Assembly: GCF_004365355.1 (NCBI RefSeq)
Contig: NZ_SODP01000003.1
Location: forward strand, 496,001 to 560,000
Length of the DNA: 64,000 nt
Direction: 5' to 3'
DNA from: Kribbella pratensis
Lineage (GTDB): Bacteria; Actinomycetota; Actinomycetes; Propionibacteriales; Kribbellaceae
The first letter of the stretch is position 1, and each line of letters begins with the position of its first letter. Both the position numbers and the translations under genes were made by a program. The notes beneath the pieces are model-generated. The model had not been told where the DNA came from. It searched no databases and saw nothing but the letters and a program-made list of their open reading frames with translations. Positions 35,804 to 43,852 of the stretch are shown piece after piece.

Positions 35804-36323
35804 GGTAGTCGTCGCGCAGGTAACCGAACAGCAGGTCGTCGGTCCACTCACCCTTCATCCAGGTGTTGGACAGCCGCAGGCCTTCCCGGGTGAACCCGAC
35901 CCGCTCGAGCAACCGCGCCGATGCAGTGTTGCGCGCGTCGGCCTCCGCGGAGACCCGGTGCAGCTCCCGCTCGACGAAGAGGTACTCGAGCAGTCCGCGC
36001 ACAGCCTCGGACGCGTACCCCTTCCCTTGGTACTCCGCTGCGAACGTGAACCCGAGATCGGCCTGCATCAGGTTCTTGTGCAGGTTCACACCGAGGTCCC
36101 CGATCAGTACGCCGTCCAGATCGACGGCGTACTGGAACCAGCCTGGCGCTTCCGGATCGGCCTGCCCGAACCGTTCGACCGACTCTGCGGCTTCGGTGAG
36201 CGGCACCGGCGCGTCCCACCCCTGGTAGCGGGCGACGTCAGGATCCGAGCGGTACGCCGCGAACCGCTCGGCGTCCGCTGGCGTGAAGCGGCGCAAGGTC
36301 AGCCGTTCGGTACGCACGAACAT
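35766..36323 (-). CDS. GNAT-family acetyltransferase (RimJ/RimL type)
   Basis: A 185-residue acetyltransferase of the RimJ/RimL subgroup. The N-terminus is TERLTLRRFTPADAERFAAY. The acetyl-CoA motif is FAAEYQGKGYASEAVRGLL. The C-terminal substrate segment is NTASARLLERVGFTREG. Its 3' end overlaps the convergent methyltransferase by 38 bases. Acetylation of a protein N-terminus, a small amine or an antibiotic is possible; nothing in context decides. Confidence 0.9.
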   Translation of the reverse strand: MFVRTERLTLRRFTPADAERFAAYRSDPDVARYQGWDAPVPLTEAAESVERFGQADPEAPGWFQYAVDLDGVLIGDLGVNLHKNLMQADLGFTFAAEYQGKGYASEAVRGLLEYLFVERELHRVSAEADARNTASARLLERVGFTREGLRLSNTWMKGEWTDDLLFGYLRDDYLNRSRPRPAPST

Positions 36324-36383
36324 CGGGCCATCATGTCAAAACCGCGCGCTCGGCTCCGTCCTATTACCGAGAGGAGCGCGCCG

Positions 36384-36677
36384 ATGAAGTTTCTACTGAT
36401 CCTGCAGGGTGACGGTGAACCAGGCCTGCAGCGTGACGAGTTCGAGCGAGTTGCGCACGACGCCGGTGAGCTGGTCGGCGGCGAACTGCTGGCCGATCCG
36501 CAGCTGTCCGTCCGGCTCCCCGACTGCCGGCCGACGCGGATCGACGGGTACTACGTCGTCGATGTGGAGAGCCGTGAACGAGCGGTCGAGCTCGCGCGCC
36601 TGCTACCAGACGCGCGAGCCGCGGGCCGCTCCGTAGAGATCCGCGCGGTGATGCAGCCGACCGCTGCGGACTTCTAG
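36384..36677 (+). CDS. YCII-related small protein
   Basis: A 97-residue ferredoxin-fold protein of the YCII/DGPF-like type. It starts MKFLLILQGDGEP and ends with a beta-strand VEIRAVMQP, with IDGYYVVDVESRERAVELA in between. GAGAGGAG lies about 9 bases before ATG. Its 3' end overlaps the convergent reductase by 4 bases. YCII proteins often accompany ECF sigma factors of the SigJ type, but here the ECF41 gene is 5 kb away. The function is unknown. Confidence 0.75.
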   Translation: MKFLLILQGDGEPGLQRDEFERVAHDAGELVGGELLADPQLSVRLPDCRPTRIDGYYVVDVESRERAVELARLLPDARAAGRSVEIRAVMQPTAADF

Positions 36678-37213
36678 ACCACCTTGAACCACAGGCTGGT
36701 GGCCATTGCGGTCTCGGTGACGCTCATGCGTTCGAGCCGGACCGTGCGGCCGCCCGGGTAGTCGAACAGGCGCGTGCCATCGCCCAGCATCGTCGGCGCG
36801 AACAGGAGCAGGACCTCGTTCAGTTCGCCGGCCTCGATGCACTGTTTGGCGATGTTGGCGCCGATCACGTTCACGTACTTGTCGCCGGCCGCCTCCTTCG
36901 CCTGGGCGAGTGCCTTGGTGAAGTCGTCGACGTACGTGACATCGGGCTCCGCATCCGTCGGCGGGCGGTGCGTGACGACGTACAACGGCCCGCTCCACCC
37001 GCCGCCGAACGCCTGACCCTCGCCGGACTCACCTTTGAACGGATCGTCCCCGTCGTGGGACCGGCGGCCGACGAGGATCGATCCGATCCGCGGGATCAGC
37101 TCGTCGACCTCCGGATTGGGCCCGAGGTACGGCCGCATCCACTGCATGTCACCATCCGGCCCCGTGATGAAGCCGTCGACCGACATCGTCACCGAGTACA
37201 AGACCTTCGCCAT
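36674..37213 (-). CDS. Dihydrofolate reductase-family protein (RibD C-terminal fold)
   Basis: A 179-residue protein of the DHFR/RibD_C superfamily. Visible landmarks are SVDGFITGPDGDMQW at the N-terminus, VGRRSHDG, and GANIAKQCIEAG plus a C-terminal strand with LFDYPGG. AGGAGG lies 3-4 bases before the start, just inside a 9-bp hairpin. It is probably an NADPH-dependent reductase or a paralogue without folate activity. The true DHFR gene is usually near thyA, which is absent here. Confidence 0.82.
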   Translation of the reverse strand: MAKVLYSVTMSVDGFITGPDGDMQWMRPYLGPNPEVDELIPRIGSILVGRRSHDGDDPFKGESGEGQAFGGGWSGPLYVVTHRPPTDAEPDVTYVDDFTKALAQAKEAAGDKYVNVIGANIAKQCIEAGELNEVLLLFAPTMLGDGTRLFDYPGGRTVRLERMSVTETAMATSLWFKVV

Positions 37214-37224
37214 ATTTCCTCCTG

Positions 37225-37256
37225 CTCGTTCGTTGGTAGGTGTTGAGACGAACGAG
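37225..37256 (-). terminator. Hairpin between PL6 lyase and reductase genes
   Basis: CTCGTTCGT (37225-37233) and ACGAACGAG (37248-37256) form a perfect 9-bp stem with a 14-base loop between two minus-strand genes. It follows the PL6 stop and directly precedes the ribosome site of the reductase gene, so it may end the lyase transcript or gate the reductase. Confidence 0.5.
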
Positions 37257-37267
37257 CCGGAGAAAAC

Positions 37268-38710
37268 TCATCGCGACGCGGGGCCGACGTCTGCGGGTTT
37301 CAGCGGACGGTTGTGCGGTGTCGCCTTGCTGTACTCGTCGGCGCCGACGTCAGCCGTGCCCGTGCGCGGGTGGTCGTCGAGGTCGCGAGTGACGGTCGGG
37401 TACGTCTTGGTGGCCACGTCGATCGCCGGGCTGCCGGCCGTGAGTCGACGTACGCCGTCGCTGCCGGCCGCGAGCTTCGGATCCTTGCGGGCCGATCCGC
37501 CCGCGGGGACGGTGCCGTCGGACGCGGCGCCCCAGCAGAGGTTGCCAGCGAACGCGATCCCGTCCAGGTAGGGCATCGAGACCAGCTGCGTGCCTGCGTC
37601 GCCGACGAGGAGGTTGTCGGTGATCGAGCAGCCGAGCGGCGGCAAGGGACGCTGCGATTCGCCACTGATCGCTGTGCCACACGATTGGACGGTGTTCAGC
37701 GCGATGGTGACCCGATCAGGTGCGTCGTTGCCGCGTCGGCTCTCGGGGGAGTCCTCGGGCTTGTGGTCGCGGACACTGCCGCTGCCGAGCACGATCCCGG
37801 AGCCGGCGATCCGTTCGACGTAGTTGTTCACGATCAGGTGGTCGTTTCCGTAGATGCGGATTCCGTTGCTTCCGGTAAGGACGAAGTTCGCGTCGACGCG
37901 GGACCTGTTGCCGTGCCGGAGCACGATCCCGCCGAGGCTGTCGCGGATCGTGTTGTGCCGGATGGTGTTGCCGGTCGACTTGACCGAGATCGCCTCCGGG
38001 TCGCCATTGCAGCGCTCGAACAGGTTCTCCTCGACGATCGCTCCGGCGTCGCTCAACGACCGGCCGCTGAGTCCGAGCCGGATCGGCTCGCCACCGTTGT
38101 CACCGGCGTACGTGTGGTCGGAGAAGTAGTTCCGGACGATCTGCACGCTGCGGGCCATGCCGTCCGAGCCGGGGCCCTCGACGCCGAGGAACACGCCGAG
38201 CTTGGATTTCCCGTGGAAGTGGTTGCGCTCGACAACGGTCGCGTCAGCGCGCACCATCACCCAGTGCGAGCCCTCGATATCGCCGAGCTGGATGTCGTTC
38301 CGGCTGATCCGGATGTGCTGACACGTCGTCGGCACTTCGAATGTGGTCTGCTGCCGAAGCGTGAACCCGTCGATCACGACGTACGACGAACCCGCGAGCA
38401 CGAACCCGTTGTTCCCGGTCAGCGTCACGCCGCCGACCGACTCCGCGCGGACGGTGATGGGCGCGGCCGCGGTCCCGTGCTTCGCGCTGATGGCGATGGT
38501 CTCATCACCGGGTACGGCGTACGTGCCGTTGGCCAGCACGATCTCGGCGCCCGGCTTGGAGGCCGCGATGGCCTTGCGGAGCTCGTCCAGCGTGCGGGCC
38601 AGGACGGCTCGTGCTCGGGTGGTCGTGGCGCTCGCGGGTCTGGCGACAGTTGCCGCGGTGAGACCTAGGCCGCCGATCAGGAACGTGCGGCGGTGCAGGT
38701 TCGGGGGCAT
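37268..38710 (-). CDS. Exported PL6-family polysaccharide lyase (alginate lyase/chondroitinase B-like)
   Basis: Right-handed parallel beta-helix lyase, 480 residues. The N-terminus is Tat-like (HRRTFLIGG, then a hydrophobic stretch ending in Ala-Ser-Ala). The PL6 catalytic pair is visible as K244 (ISVKS) and R265 (LRHGN), with the same 21-residue spacing as K250/R271 of chondroitinase B. Other family segments are NHFHGKSKLGVFL and NGGEPIRLGLSGRS. ATG 38710 has AGGAGG a few bases upstream; longer upstream starts lack this. It would cleave a uronate-containing polysaccharide by beta-elimination outside the cell. The exact polymer is not decided by the sequence. Confidence 0.9.
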   Translation of the reverse strand: MPPNLHRRTFLIGGLGLTAATVARPASATTTRARAVLARTLDELRKAIAASKPGAEIVLANGTYAVPGDETIAISAKHGTAAAPITVRAESVGGVTLTGNNGFVLAGSSYVVIDGFTLRQQTTFEVPTTCQHIRISRNDIQLGDIEGSHWVMVRADATVVERNHFHGKSKLGVFLGVEGPGSDGMARSVQIVRNYFSDHTYAGDNGGEPIRLGLSGRSLSDAGAIVEENLFERCNGDPEAISVKSTGNTIRHNTIRDSLGGIVLRHGNRSRVDANFVLTGSNGIRIYGNDHLIVNNYVERIAGSGIVLGSGSVRDHKPEDSPESRRGNDAPDRVTIALNTVQSCGTAISGESQRPLPPLGCSITDNLLVGDAGTQLVSMPYLDGIAFAGNLCWGAASDGTVPAGGSARKDPKLAAGSDGVRRLTAGSPAIDVATKTYPTVTRDLDDHPRTGTADVGADEYSKATPHNRPLKPADVGPASR

Positions 38711-38928
38711 GGTTCCTCCTGGGAGGTTGGGACGGTAGTCGCTCAGTGTGGAGGGCGTGGAGGAGGCTGGCAAGCGCTTACCGCATGGGTCGCGCGGATC
38801 TCCCGTGGGGCGGGACAGCCATACCCGGAGGTTCCACAACCAAGCCCCGGTGCAGCGCTCGGCCCATTTGCTGGATAGCCTTCCGGCAATCCCGGTTTTC
38901 GGATGACGGAACGGAGGTGGAGCAGGTC

Positions 38929-39744
38929 ATGGCGGACTATGGGCAGTTGGACCTGATCGACCTCGACCGCGCGTCTCAGGCGCGGGTCTACGACCTGCTG
39001 CTCGGCGGCAAGAACAACTTCGAGGTCGACCGGCGCTTCGTCCAGGAGTTGCTGAAGATCGCGCCCGAGCTGCCCGAACTGACCAGACAGAACCGGCGCT
39101 GGCTGGCCGAGGCGGTCGGCCGGATGACGACCGATGGCGGGATCGACCAGTTCCTCGACCTCGGCGCCGGCCTGCCGACCGCGCTCAACACGCACGAGGT
39201 CGCCCAGCGCGCGAACGCCGCCGCGAAGGTCGTGTACGTCGACAACGACCTGACTGCGATCTCGCACGGTCAGGCCCTGCTCGCCGACGACAAGCGCAGC
39301 TTCTTCGCCGGCGTCGACCTGACCGACCCGGCCGCCGTACTCAATCATCCGGACGTGACCGCGGGGCTCGACCTCACCCGACCGGTCGGGATCCTGCTCG
39401 GGCTGGTCCTGCACAACGTCCCGAGCCCCAAGGCTGTCCAGGTCATCGCGGATTACCTGGCCGCCGTGCCGTCCGGGTCCTATCTGGCGCTCACCAATCC
39501 GCTCAACCCGCGCGACGGTGGCCGGCTCGCGGAGTTCTCGACCGCGATCGAGGAGAAGCTGCAGGACGCCTTCCCGCAGATCCGGTTCCGCACCAGGGCC
39601 GAGACGGCGGAGCTCCTCGGTGGGCTCGAGCTGGTCAAGCCCGGGCTCGTCGACCTGACCGCGTGGTGGCCGCAAGACGAACAGACGCTCAGCTCCACCG
39701 GCGCGGGCCAGCTCCTCCTGGTCGCCCTCGGTCGCAAGCCTTAG
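38929..39744 (+). CDS. SAM-dependent methyltransferase, PF04672 (DUF574) family
   Basis: Actinobacterial-type methyltransferase, 271 residues. The N-terminus has ARVYDLLLGGKNNFEVDR, the signature of this family; motif I is FLDLGAGLPT, and VVYVDND follows as the SAM-ribose acidic strand. GGAGGTGGAG precedes ATG 38929. Its last two codons are followed directly by foldback element B, whose first three bases (TAG) are the stop codon. Genes of this family are abundant in actinomycetes; most have unknown targets. Confidence 0.92.
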   Translation: MADYGQLDLIDLDRASQARVYDLLLGGKNNFEVDRRFVQELLKIAPELPELTRQNRRWLAEAVGRMTTDGGIDQFLDLGAGLPTALNTHEVAQRANAAAKVVYVDNDLTAISHGQALLADDKRSFFAGVDLTDPAAVLNHPDVTAGLDLTRPVGILLGLVLHNVPSPKAVQVIADYLAAVPSGSYLALTNPLNPRDGGRLAEFSTAIEEKLQDAFPQIRFRTRAETAELLGGLELVKPGLVDLTAWWPQDEQTLSSTGAGQLLLVALGRKP

Positions 39745-39907
39745 TGTCCCGTGAACGATGTGGCTTGGCGCTATCGGCGCCCAGGCACGCACCTCGCGGC
39801 ACTTGCCCAGCGCCCACGATGCTCCGCATCGAGGCCACTGACCAAGCACCCCGATGCACGCACCTGAACGCCGCTATCGCTCAAGCCACATCGCTCACGG
39901 GACACTA
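39742..39907. mobile_element. 166-bp foldback (MITE-like) element B
   Basis: The ends are inverted repeats of about 27 bp: TAGTGTCCCGTGA (39742-39754) then CGATGTGGCTTG on the left, with the complement ending GGGACACTA at 39907 on the right (one to three mismatches over the arm). The interior is also self-complementary through to a CGATGC-TCC-GCATCG turn near 39827-39841, so the whole segment folds into one imperfect hairpin. TA is at both tips. It contains no open reading frame. Its left tip supplies the stop codon of the upstream methyltransferase gene. Confidence 0.75.
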
Positions 39908-39920
39908 GGAATTCACTGGT

Positions 39921-40042
39921 GTCCGGCTGTCGGCCGGACCATGATGGGTCGCATGTCTGCCAAGGCTGCTGCCGCTCACTGATCGCATCGCGCCCGATGA
40001 AGCCTGGCGCGCGACCTGATCACGCCCGTCCCGCGGACGGGC
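39921..40042. other. Non-coding gap with two hairpins before the DUF3800 gene
   Basis: The gap between element B and the next gene holds two perfect stems: GTCCGGC/GCCGGAC (39921-39939, 5-base loop) and GCCCGTCC/GGACGGGC (40024-40042, 3-base loop). The first could terminate transcription from upstream; the second lies 37 bases before the DUF3800 ATG. No coding signal is seen from 39908 to 40079. Confidence 0.5.
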
Positions 40043-40079
40043 CCCGAAGCGTGCAGTCCTTCAGCCTTGGAGCTTGCGT

Positions 40080-40952
40080 ATGAGTACCCAGTTCGAGGTC
40101 GCGTGCGACGAGTCGGGGTTCTCCGGAACCAACCTGCTCGACCCCGCCTCACCCGTCATCACCCATGGGAGCGTCGATCTCGACGTACCCGCGGCCGCCG
40201 GCATCATCGCAGTACTGCGAACCCGCCTGCGCCAGCGCACGGAGTACAAGTCCAACCAGCTACTACGACCCGAGCAGCGGCCCGCACTCGAGTGGCTGCT
40301 CACCACGCTCCGCGGGCATGCCCACGTCCACGTCATCGACAAGACCTCGTACGTCGCGGCGCGGGTCGTCGAGCTGTTCACCGAGGAGCCGTCGTACGGC
40401 GCCGGCACGAGCCTCGGGACGGATCATTCCGGGACCGTGGCTGCGCTGAGGGAGCGGACCGGGTTCCTCGCGGCGTTCGTGGAGCTGGCCCGGACCAAGC
40501 GCGTGCGACTGATGGACCACGACGCTGTGGACCGGTTCTTCGCGACGATGCCCGCCGACGTACCTGCGTTGCGTGCGGTGACCCGGGCCCGGGTCGAGAA
40601 GGTGATGCAGCGGCTGATCGACGAGGATCCGGAGATCCCGCCACCACTCGAGCCGCTGGTGCCGGCGCTCGCCGAGACCGTCCTGTACTGGAGCGCCGGC
40701 CATCGATCGGTCGCCGTGGTGCACGACGAGCAGAGTGCGCTGACCCCTGGCCGGGTGGCGAGGCTGGGAGCCTTCCTGGCCGAGCAGGCGGAGCCGCCAC
40801 CGTTGCACTCGTTCACCCAGGTCGATTCCAAGCACGATCCGCGGGTGCAGGTGGCGGACTTCCTCGCCGGGATCGCGCGGCGGCGTACGCCGGACCTGGA
40901 AGAACTGCTGGAGCCTTACACCTGTGCGGCGACGAAGTCTTCCCAAGTGTGA
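40080..40952 (+). CDS. DUF3800-like protein
   Basis: A 290-residue protein resembling the DUF3800 family. The N-terminal DESGF acidic motif follows a short hydrophobic strand (FEVACDESGFSG), and the C-terminal HSFTQVDSKHDPRVQVADFL carries the D-x-K/…QxADf motif. Such paired acidic motifs suggest an RNase-H-like or nuclease-like metal site; that is an inference. ATG 40080 has GGAG 7 bases upstream. It sits after a foldback element and overlaps the convergent NmrA-like gene by 37 bases. DUF3800 genes are often accessory. Confidence 0.75.
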   Translation: MSTQFEVACDESGFSGTNLLDPASPVITHGSVDLDVPAAAGIIAVLRTRLRQRTEYKSNQLLRPEQRPALEWLLTTLRGHAHVHVIDKTSYVAARVVELFTEEPSYGAGTSLGTDHSGTVAALRERTGFLAAFVELARTKRVRLMDHDAVDRFFATMPADVPALRAVTRARVEKVMQRLIDEDPEIPPPLEPLVPALAETVLYWSAGHRSVAVVHDEQSALTPGRVARLGAFLAEQAEPPPLHSFTQVDSKHDPRVQVADFLAGIARRRTPDLEELLEPYTCAATKSSQV

Positions 40953-41671
40953 GTCCCGATGTCAGCGCCGGTCAGGGTGAGGTTGGCGCCGGCTCGATAC
41001 ACCTTGCCGGCCTTGCCGGGCACCCGGACCGGGAGTGACAACCGGTGCTTGCCGGTGGCCCGCAGATAGTCGTGAGCGAGCTCTGACAGGCTGTAAACCT
41101 TCGGCCCGACCAGGTCCGGGACGAGGCCCTGCGGCTCACCGAGTGCGAGCTCGACGAGGCGCTGGGCCACGTCCCGGCCGTCGACCGGCTGGAACCGGAC
41201 GCCGCCCGGCATCGGCAGGACCGGCAGCTTCGTCATCATCCGGGCTGTGTTCCAGGCGAAGTCGTGCAGCTGGGCGACCCGCAGTACGGACGACGGCACC
41301 GACGACTGCAGGACGGCCTGCTCGGCGCCGAGCTTCGACTTGAAATACGTCAGCGGCAGCTGGTCGACGGCGGTCACCGAGATGTGGACCAGGTGCCCGA
41401 CGCCGGCCTGCTCGGCCGCCTTGACCAGGTTGCGGGTGCCGATGTCGTCGCCCTTCGGCCCACCGGCGAGGTGCAGGATGACGTCCACGCCGTCCACGGC
41501 CTGGTCCAGTCCGTCGCCCTTCAGCAGATCGACCGCCAGGTACTCGACGCCGTCGCCGCGGTCGTGGGCGTGCCGGCTCAGAACCCGGACCTTGCAACCG
41601 GCGGCCTGCAGCAGCGGTACGGCGTGGCGCCCGATCGTCCCGGTCCCGCCCGTCACCAGAATGGTGCTCAT
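40916..41671 (-). CDS. NmrA-like NAD(P)-binding oxidoreductase
   Basis: Atypical SDR of the NmrA/NAD(P)-binding group, 251 residues. The Rossmann motif is VTGGTGTIGRHAVPLL; VRVLSRHAHD is the NADP-type arginine after beta2. HLAGGPKGDD and VGHLVHISVTAVD follow. It probably reduces a quinone or senses NADP. It has no regulator beside it. The 3' end overlaps the DUF3800 gene by 37 bases. Confidence 0.88.
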   Translation of the reverse strand: MSTILVTGGTGTIGRHAVPLLQAAGCKVRVLSRHAHDRGDGVEYLAVDLLKGDGLDQAVDGVDVILHLAGGPKGDDIGTRNLVKAAEQAGVGHLVHISVTAVDQLPLTYFKSKLGAEQAVLQSSVPSSVLRVAQLHDFAWNTARMMTKLPVLPMPGGVRFQPVDGRDVAQRLVELALGEPQGLVPDLVGPKVYSLSELAHDYLRATGKHRLSLPVRVPGKAGKVYRAGANLTLTGADIGTHTWEDFVAAQV

Positions 41672-41839
41672 GATGTGTTCCTCTCTTCGCGTCTAACCGG
41701 CTGACGGATTCCGCCGGGGGGAGTGTGACCGGATGTGAGCTGGAATACATCGAGGAGAAATGTCGAGGTCTGTGGAGGGCCTCCGACGTCATCGGTGCCG
41801 GGGCGCAGTACGGCGTACCGGCTCAGACTGGAGGTCAAG

Positions 41840-42217
41840 ATGAAGTACGTGGTTCTGATCCACTCCAACCCGCAGCCGTGGGGTCACCCGACGATCGACT
41901 TCACCGAGGTGGGGCGGTCGATTCCGGCCGACGAGCGGGAGGCGATGGGCAAGGAGTTCGACGCGATGCTCGCCGAACTGTCCGCGTCCGGTGAGCTGGT
42001 CAGCGGGCTGGCGCTGGACGCGCCGTCGACGACGCGGACATTCCGTTGGGAAGGCAAACGACCGGTGAGCACCGACGGTCCGTACGCCGAGTCGAAGGAG
42101 CAGCTGGCCGGATTCTTCGTGCTGGACTGCGCGACACGGGAGCGGGCCGAGGAGCTGGCGGCGAAGTTCGCGGGGCCGGGCGACATCATCGAGCTGCGCC
42201 CAGAGATGATCTTCTGA
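41840..42217 (+). CDS. YCII-family protein (DGPF domain)
   Basis: A 125-residue protein of the YCII/DGPF family, with VSTDGPYAESKEQLAGFFVL, the hallmark segment, and a C-terminal GDIIELRPEM strand. GGAGG lies 5 bases before ATG 41840. These dimeric ferredoxin-fold proteins often sit with SigJ/ECF-type sigma genes; no sigma gene is adjacent here. Its activity is unknown. Confidence 0.88.
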   Translation: MKYVVLIHSNPQPWGHPTIDFTEVGRSIPADEREAMGKEFDAMLAELSASGELVSGLALDAPSTTRTFRWEGKRPVSTDGPYAESKEQLAGFFVLDCATRERAEELAAKFAGPGDIIELRPEMIF

Positions 42218-42320
42218 GCTGGAGTTCTGCGATGGACGGCACTGGGATCCGGTGAGTTGCGGCGACGGTCAGCCTGCCCAGGCGACTTTCAAAGCGACGC
42301 GGCAGATGTGCCGCGGGGCC

Positions 42321-42348
42321 GGCCGGATCCCATGGTGCCGATCCGGCC
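42321..42348 (+). terminator. Hairpin after YCII gene
   Basis: GGCCGGATC (42321-42329) and GATCCGGCC (42340-42348) form a perfect 9-bp stem with a 10-base loop, about 104 bases after the YCII stop. The rest of the 287-base gap (42218-42504) holds no gene; it should contain the adenylate kinase promoter. Confidence 0.6.
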
Positions 42349-42462
42349 GTTCTGCCCGTCCCCGTGGGATTTGCTCGAGAAGTACTGATTCCGGACAGTT
42401 ATGCGCGGTGTGACATATTCCCGCGAACCGGAGTGACGTACGCCGTACCGTCGTCGCGGAAG

Positions 42463-42481
42463 GTCCCATATTCTTTGGGAC
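42463..42481 (+). promoter_or_regulatory. Small hairpin in the adenylate kinase leader
   Basis: GTCCCA (42463-42468) pairs with TGGGAC (42476-42481) over a 7-base A/T-rich loop, 12 bases before the AGGAGGG ribosome site. It may be an operator or a leader hairpin; the evidence is only the symmetry. Confidence 0.35.
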
Positions 42482-42504
42482 TTACCGAGGGTCAGGAGGG
42501 TGCC

Positions 42505-43086
42505 GTGACCACTGTCTTGCTGATGGGGCCGCCGGGGGCGGGCAAGGGGACGCACGCCGGTCACCTGGCCGAGCATCTCGGGGTGCCCGTCATCTCCACC
42601 GGTGATCTGTTCCGCCGCAACATCGCGGACGGCACCGAGCTCGGGCGGACGGCCAAGCGGTACCTCGACGCGGGCGAGTACGTGCCCGACGAGGTCACGA
42701 ACGAAATGGTCCGCGACCGGCTTGCGGCGGCAGACGCCGATGCGGGCTTCGTCCTGGACGGCTACCCACGCACCCTCACCCAGGCCGGCGTACTGGACGA
42801 CATCCTCGACGAGCAAGGGCGTGAGCTCGACGCGGCGCTGGTCCTCCAGGTTGCGGTCGAGTCGCTGGTCCATCGGCTGCTCCGCCGCGCCGAGATCGAG
42901 CACCGCTCCGACGACACCGAAGTGGTCATCCGGCGCCGCTTCGAGATCTACCACGAGCAGACCGCTCCACTGATCCACTTCTACGCCAACCGCGGCATCC
43001 ACCACGAGGTCGACGCTTCCGCCGACATCGACACAGTCCGCTCCCGCGTCTGGCAGGTCGCCATCCAACTCAAGCAGGCCGCGTAA
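42505..43086 (+). CDS. adk: Adenylate kinase (stand-alone copy)
   Basis: Nucleoside monophosphate kinase, 193 residues, the short-LID size common in Actinobacteria. The P-loop is GPPGAGKGT (residues 8-16), the AMP site is STGDLFRRNI, and GYPRTLTQ is the conserved DGxPR block. The LID is short (RAEIEHRSDDTEVVIRRR). The GTG start has AGGAGGG 4 bases upstream. The housekeeping adk normally lies with secY and map in the ribosomal protein cluster; none of those genes is here, so this is probably a paralogue. Confidence 0.92.
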   Translation: MTTVLLMGPPGAGKGTHAGHLAEHLGVPVISTGDLFRRNIADGTELGRTAKRYLDAGEYVPDEVTNEMVRDRLAAADADAGFVLDGYPRTLTQAGVLDDILDEQGRELDAALVLQVAVESLVHRLLRRAEIEHRSDDTEVVIRRRFEIYHEQTAPLIHFYANRGIHHEVDASADIDTVRSRVWQVAIQLKQAA

Positions 43087-43163
43087 CAGAACACCCCGCC
43101 GAGCGCTTCGCCGTGCGGCTGTTCTGGCGGTTTGTGGTGGAGAAGTACGGCGTGCGGCCGGGG

Positions 43164-43781
43164 TCAGGAGCGCCAGACGGGGGCTACTGATTTGCGGTAG
43201 GTGCGGCCGAAGAGGCCTGTGATTACGGTGAGGACTGGTTTCGGGACGGTGTGGGTGATGGCCTCGGACTCCTCGGGGCCGGCGCCGTCGAGGGCCCAGG
43301 CGAAGAAGGTGCCGCCTTGGACCGGGCCGACCTTGGCGAACTCGCGGCCCATCGCCTTCATCTCGGGGCTGTCCTTCTTCGCCAGGTAGACGGGCTCGAT
43401 CTCCGCCTCCTCGTGTTCGAGGTGTATGACGGTGACCCGCTGGAGCTCACGCATCGCGATTTCGGCGGCGACCGCATCCGCATGGCTCGCGGACTTCCGC
43501 AGCTCGCCCATCGCCGTACGCGCCGCGGCGAGTGCGTGCGCCATCGCGTCGTGCTCGGCATCCAACTGCGCCAGCACGTCGCGGCTCACTCCGACCTTCT
43601 CCAGCGCCGGCCACGCGGTGTCGTGTTCACCCTCGTGGTGCCGGGTGAGCTGCTCGTCGAAGTTCTGCCAGGCCGTCGCCAACTGCTCGGCCCGCTCGCG
43701 GTCCCCGTCCGGGAACCGCCCCAACGCGTCCAGGAAGCGATCGAGATCCCGTCGTACGGCGGCATGGATCGCCTTGTTCAT
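43164..43781 (-). CDS. Hemerythrin-domain protein
   Basis: A 205-residue all-helical protein with an N-terminal HHE cation-binding domain. Iron-ligand candidates are in LTRHHEGEHDTAWP, QLDAEHDAMAHAL and IHLEHEEAEIEP. The C-terminal 60 residues (TYRKSVAPVW) are less typical. ATG 43781 is preferred: GGGGGA lies 8 bases upstream. ATGs at 43787 and 43796 are possible alternatives. It may bind iron, O2 or NO. It is divergent from the lipoate ligase-like gene. Confidence 0.85.
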   Translation of the reverse strand: MNKAIHAAVRRDLDRFLDALGRFPDGDRERAEQLATAWQNFDEQLTRHHEGEHDTAWPALEKVGVSRDVLAQLDAEHDAMAHALAAARTAMGELRKSASHADAVAAEIAMRELQRVTVIHLEHEEAEIEPVYLAKKDSPEMKAMGREFAKVGPVQGGTFFAWALDGAGPEESEAITHTVPKPVLTVITGLFGRTYRKSVAPVWRS

Positions 43782-43852
43782 ACTCATTTCCCCCATGACC
43801 GGGAGTATGCGCCCAGGGAACAACCGTTGACCAGCGCAAGTTGTTGGTGAGT

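Noticed and set aside
38746..38928. Upstream N-terminal extension of the PF04672 methyltransferase
   Set aside because: The ATG at 38929 has a strong ribosome site and begins where family homology begins; the extension overlaps the divergent PL6 promoter region.
43087..43163. Possible terminator CAGAACA/TGTTCTG after adk
   Set aside because: The 7-bp stem has a 26-base loop with alternative pairings and no T run; too weak to call.
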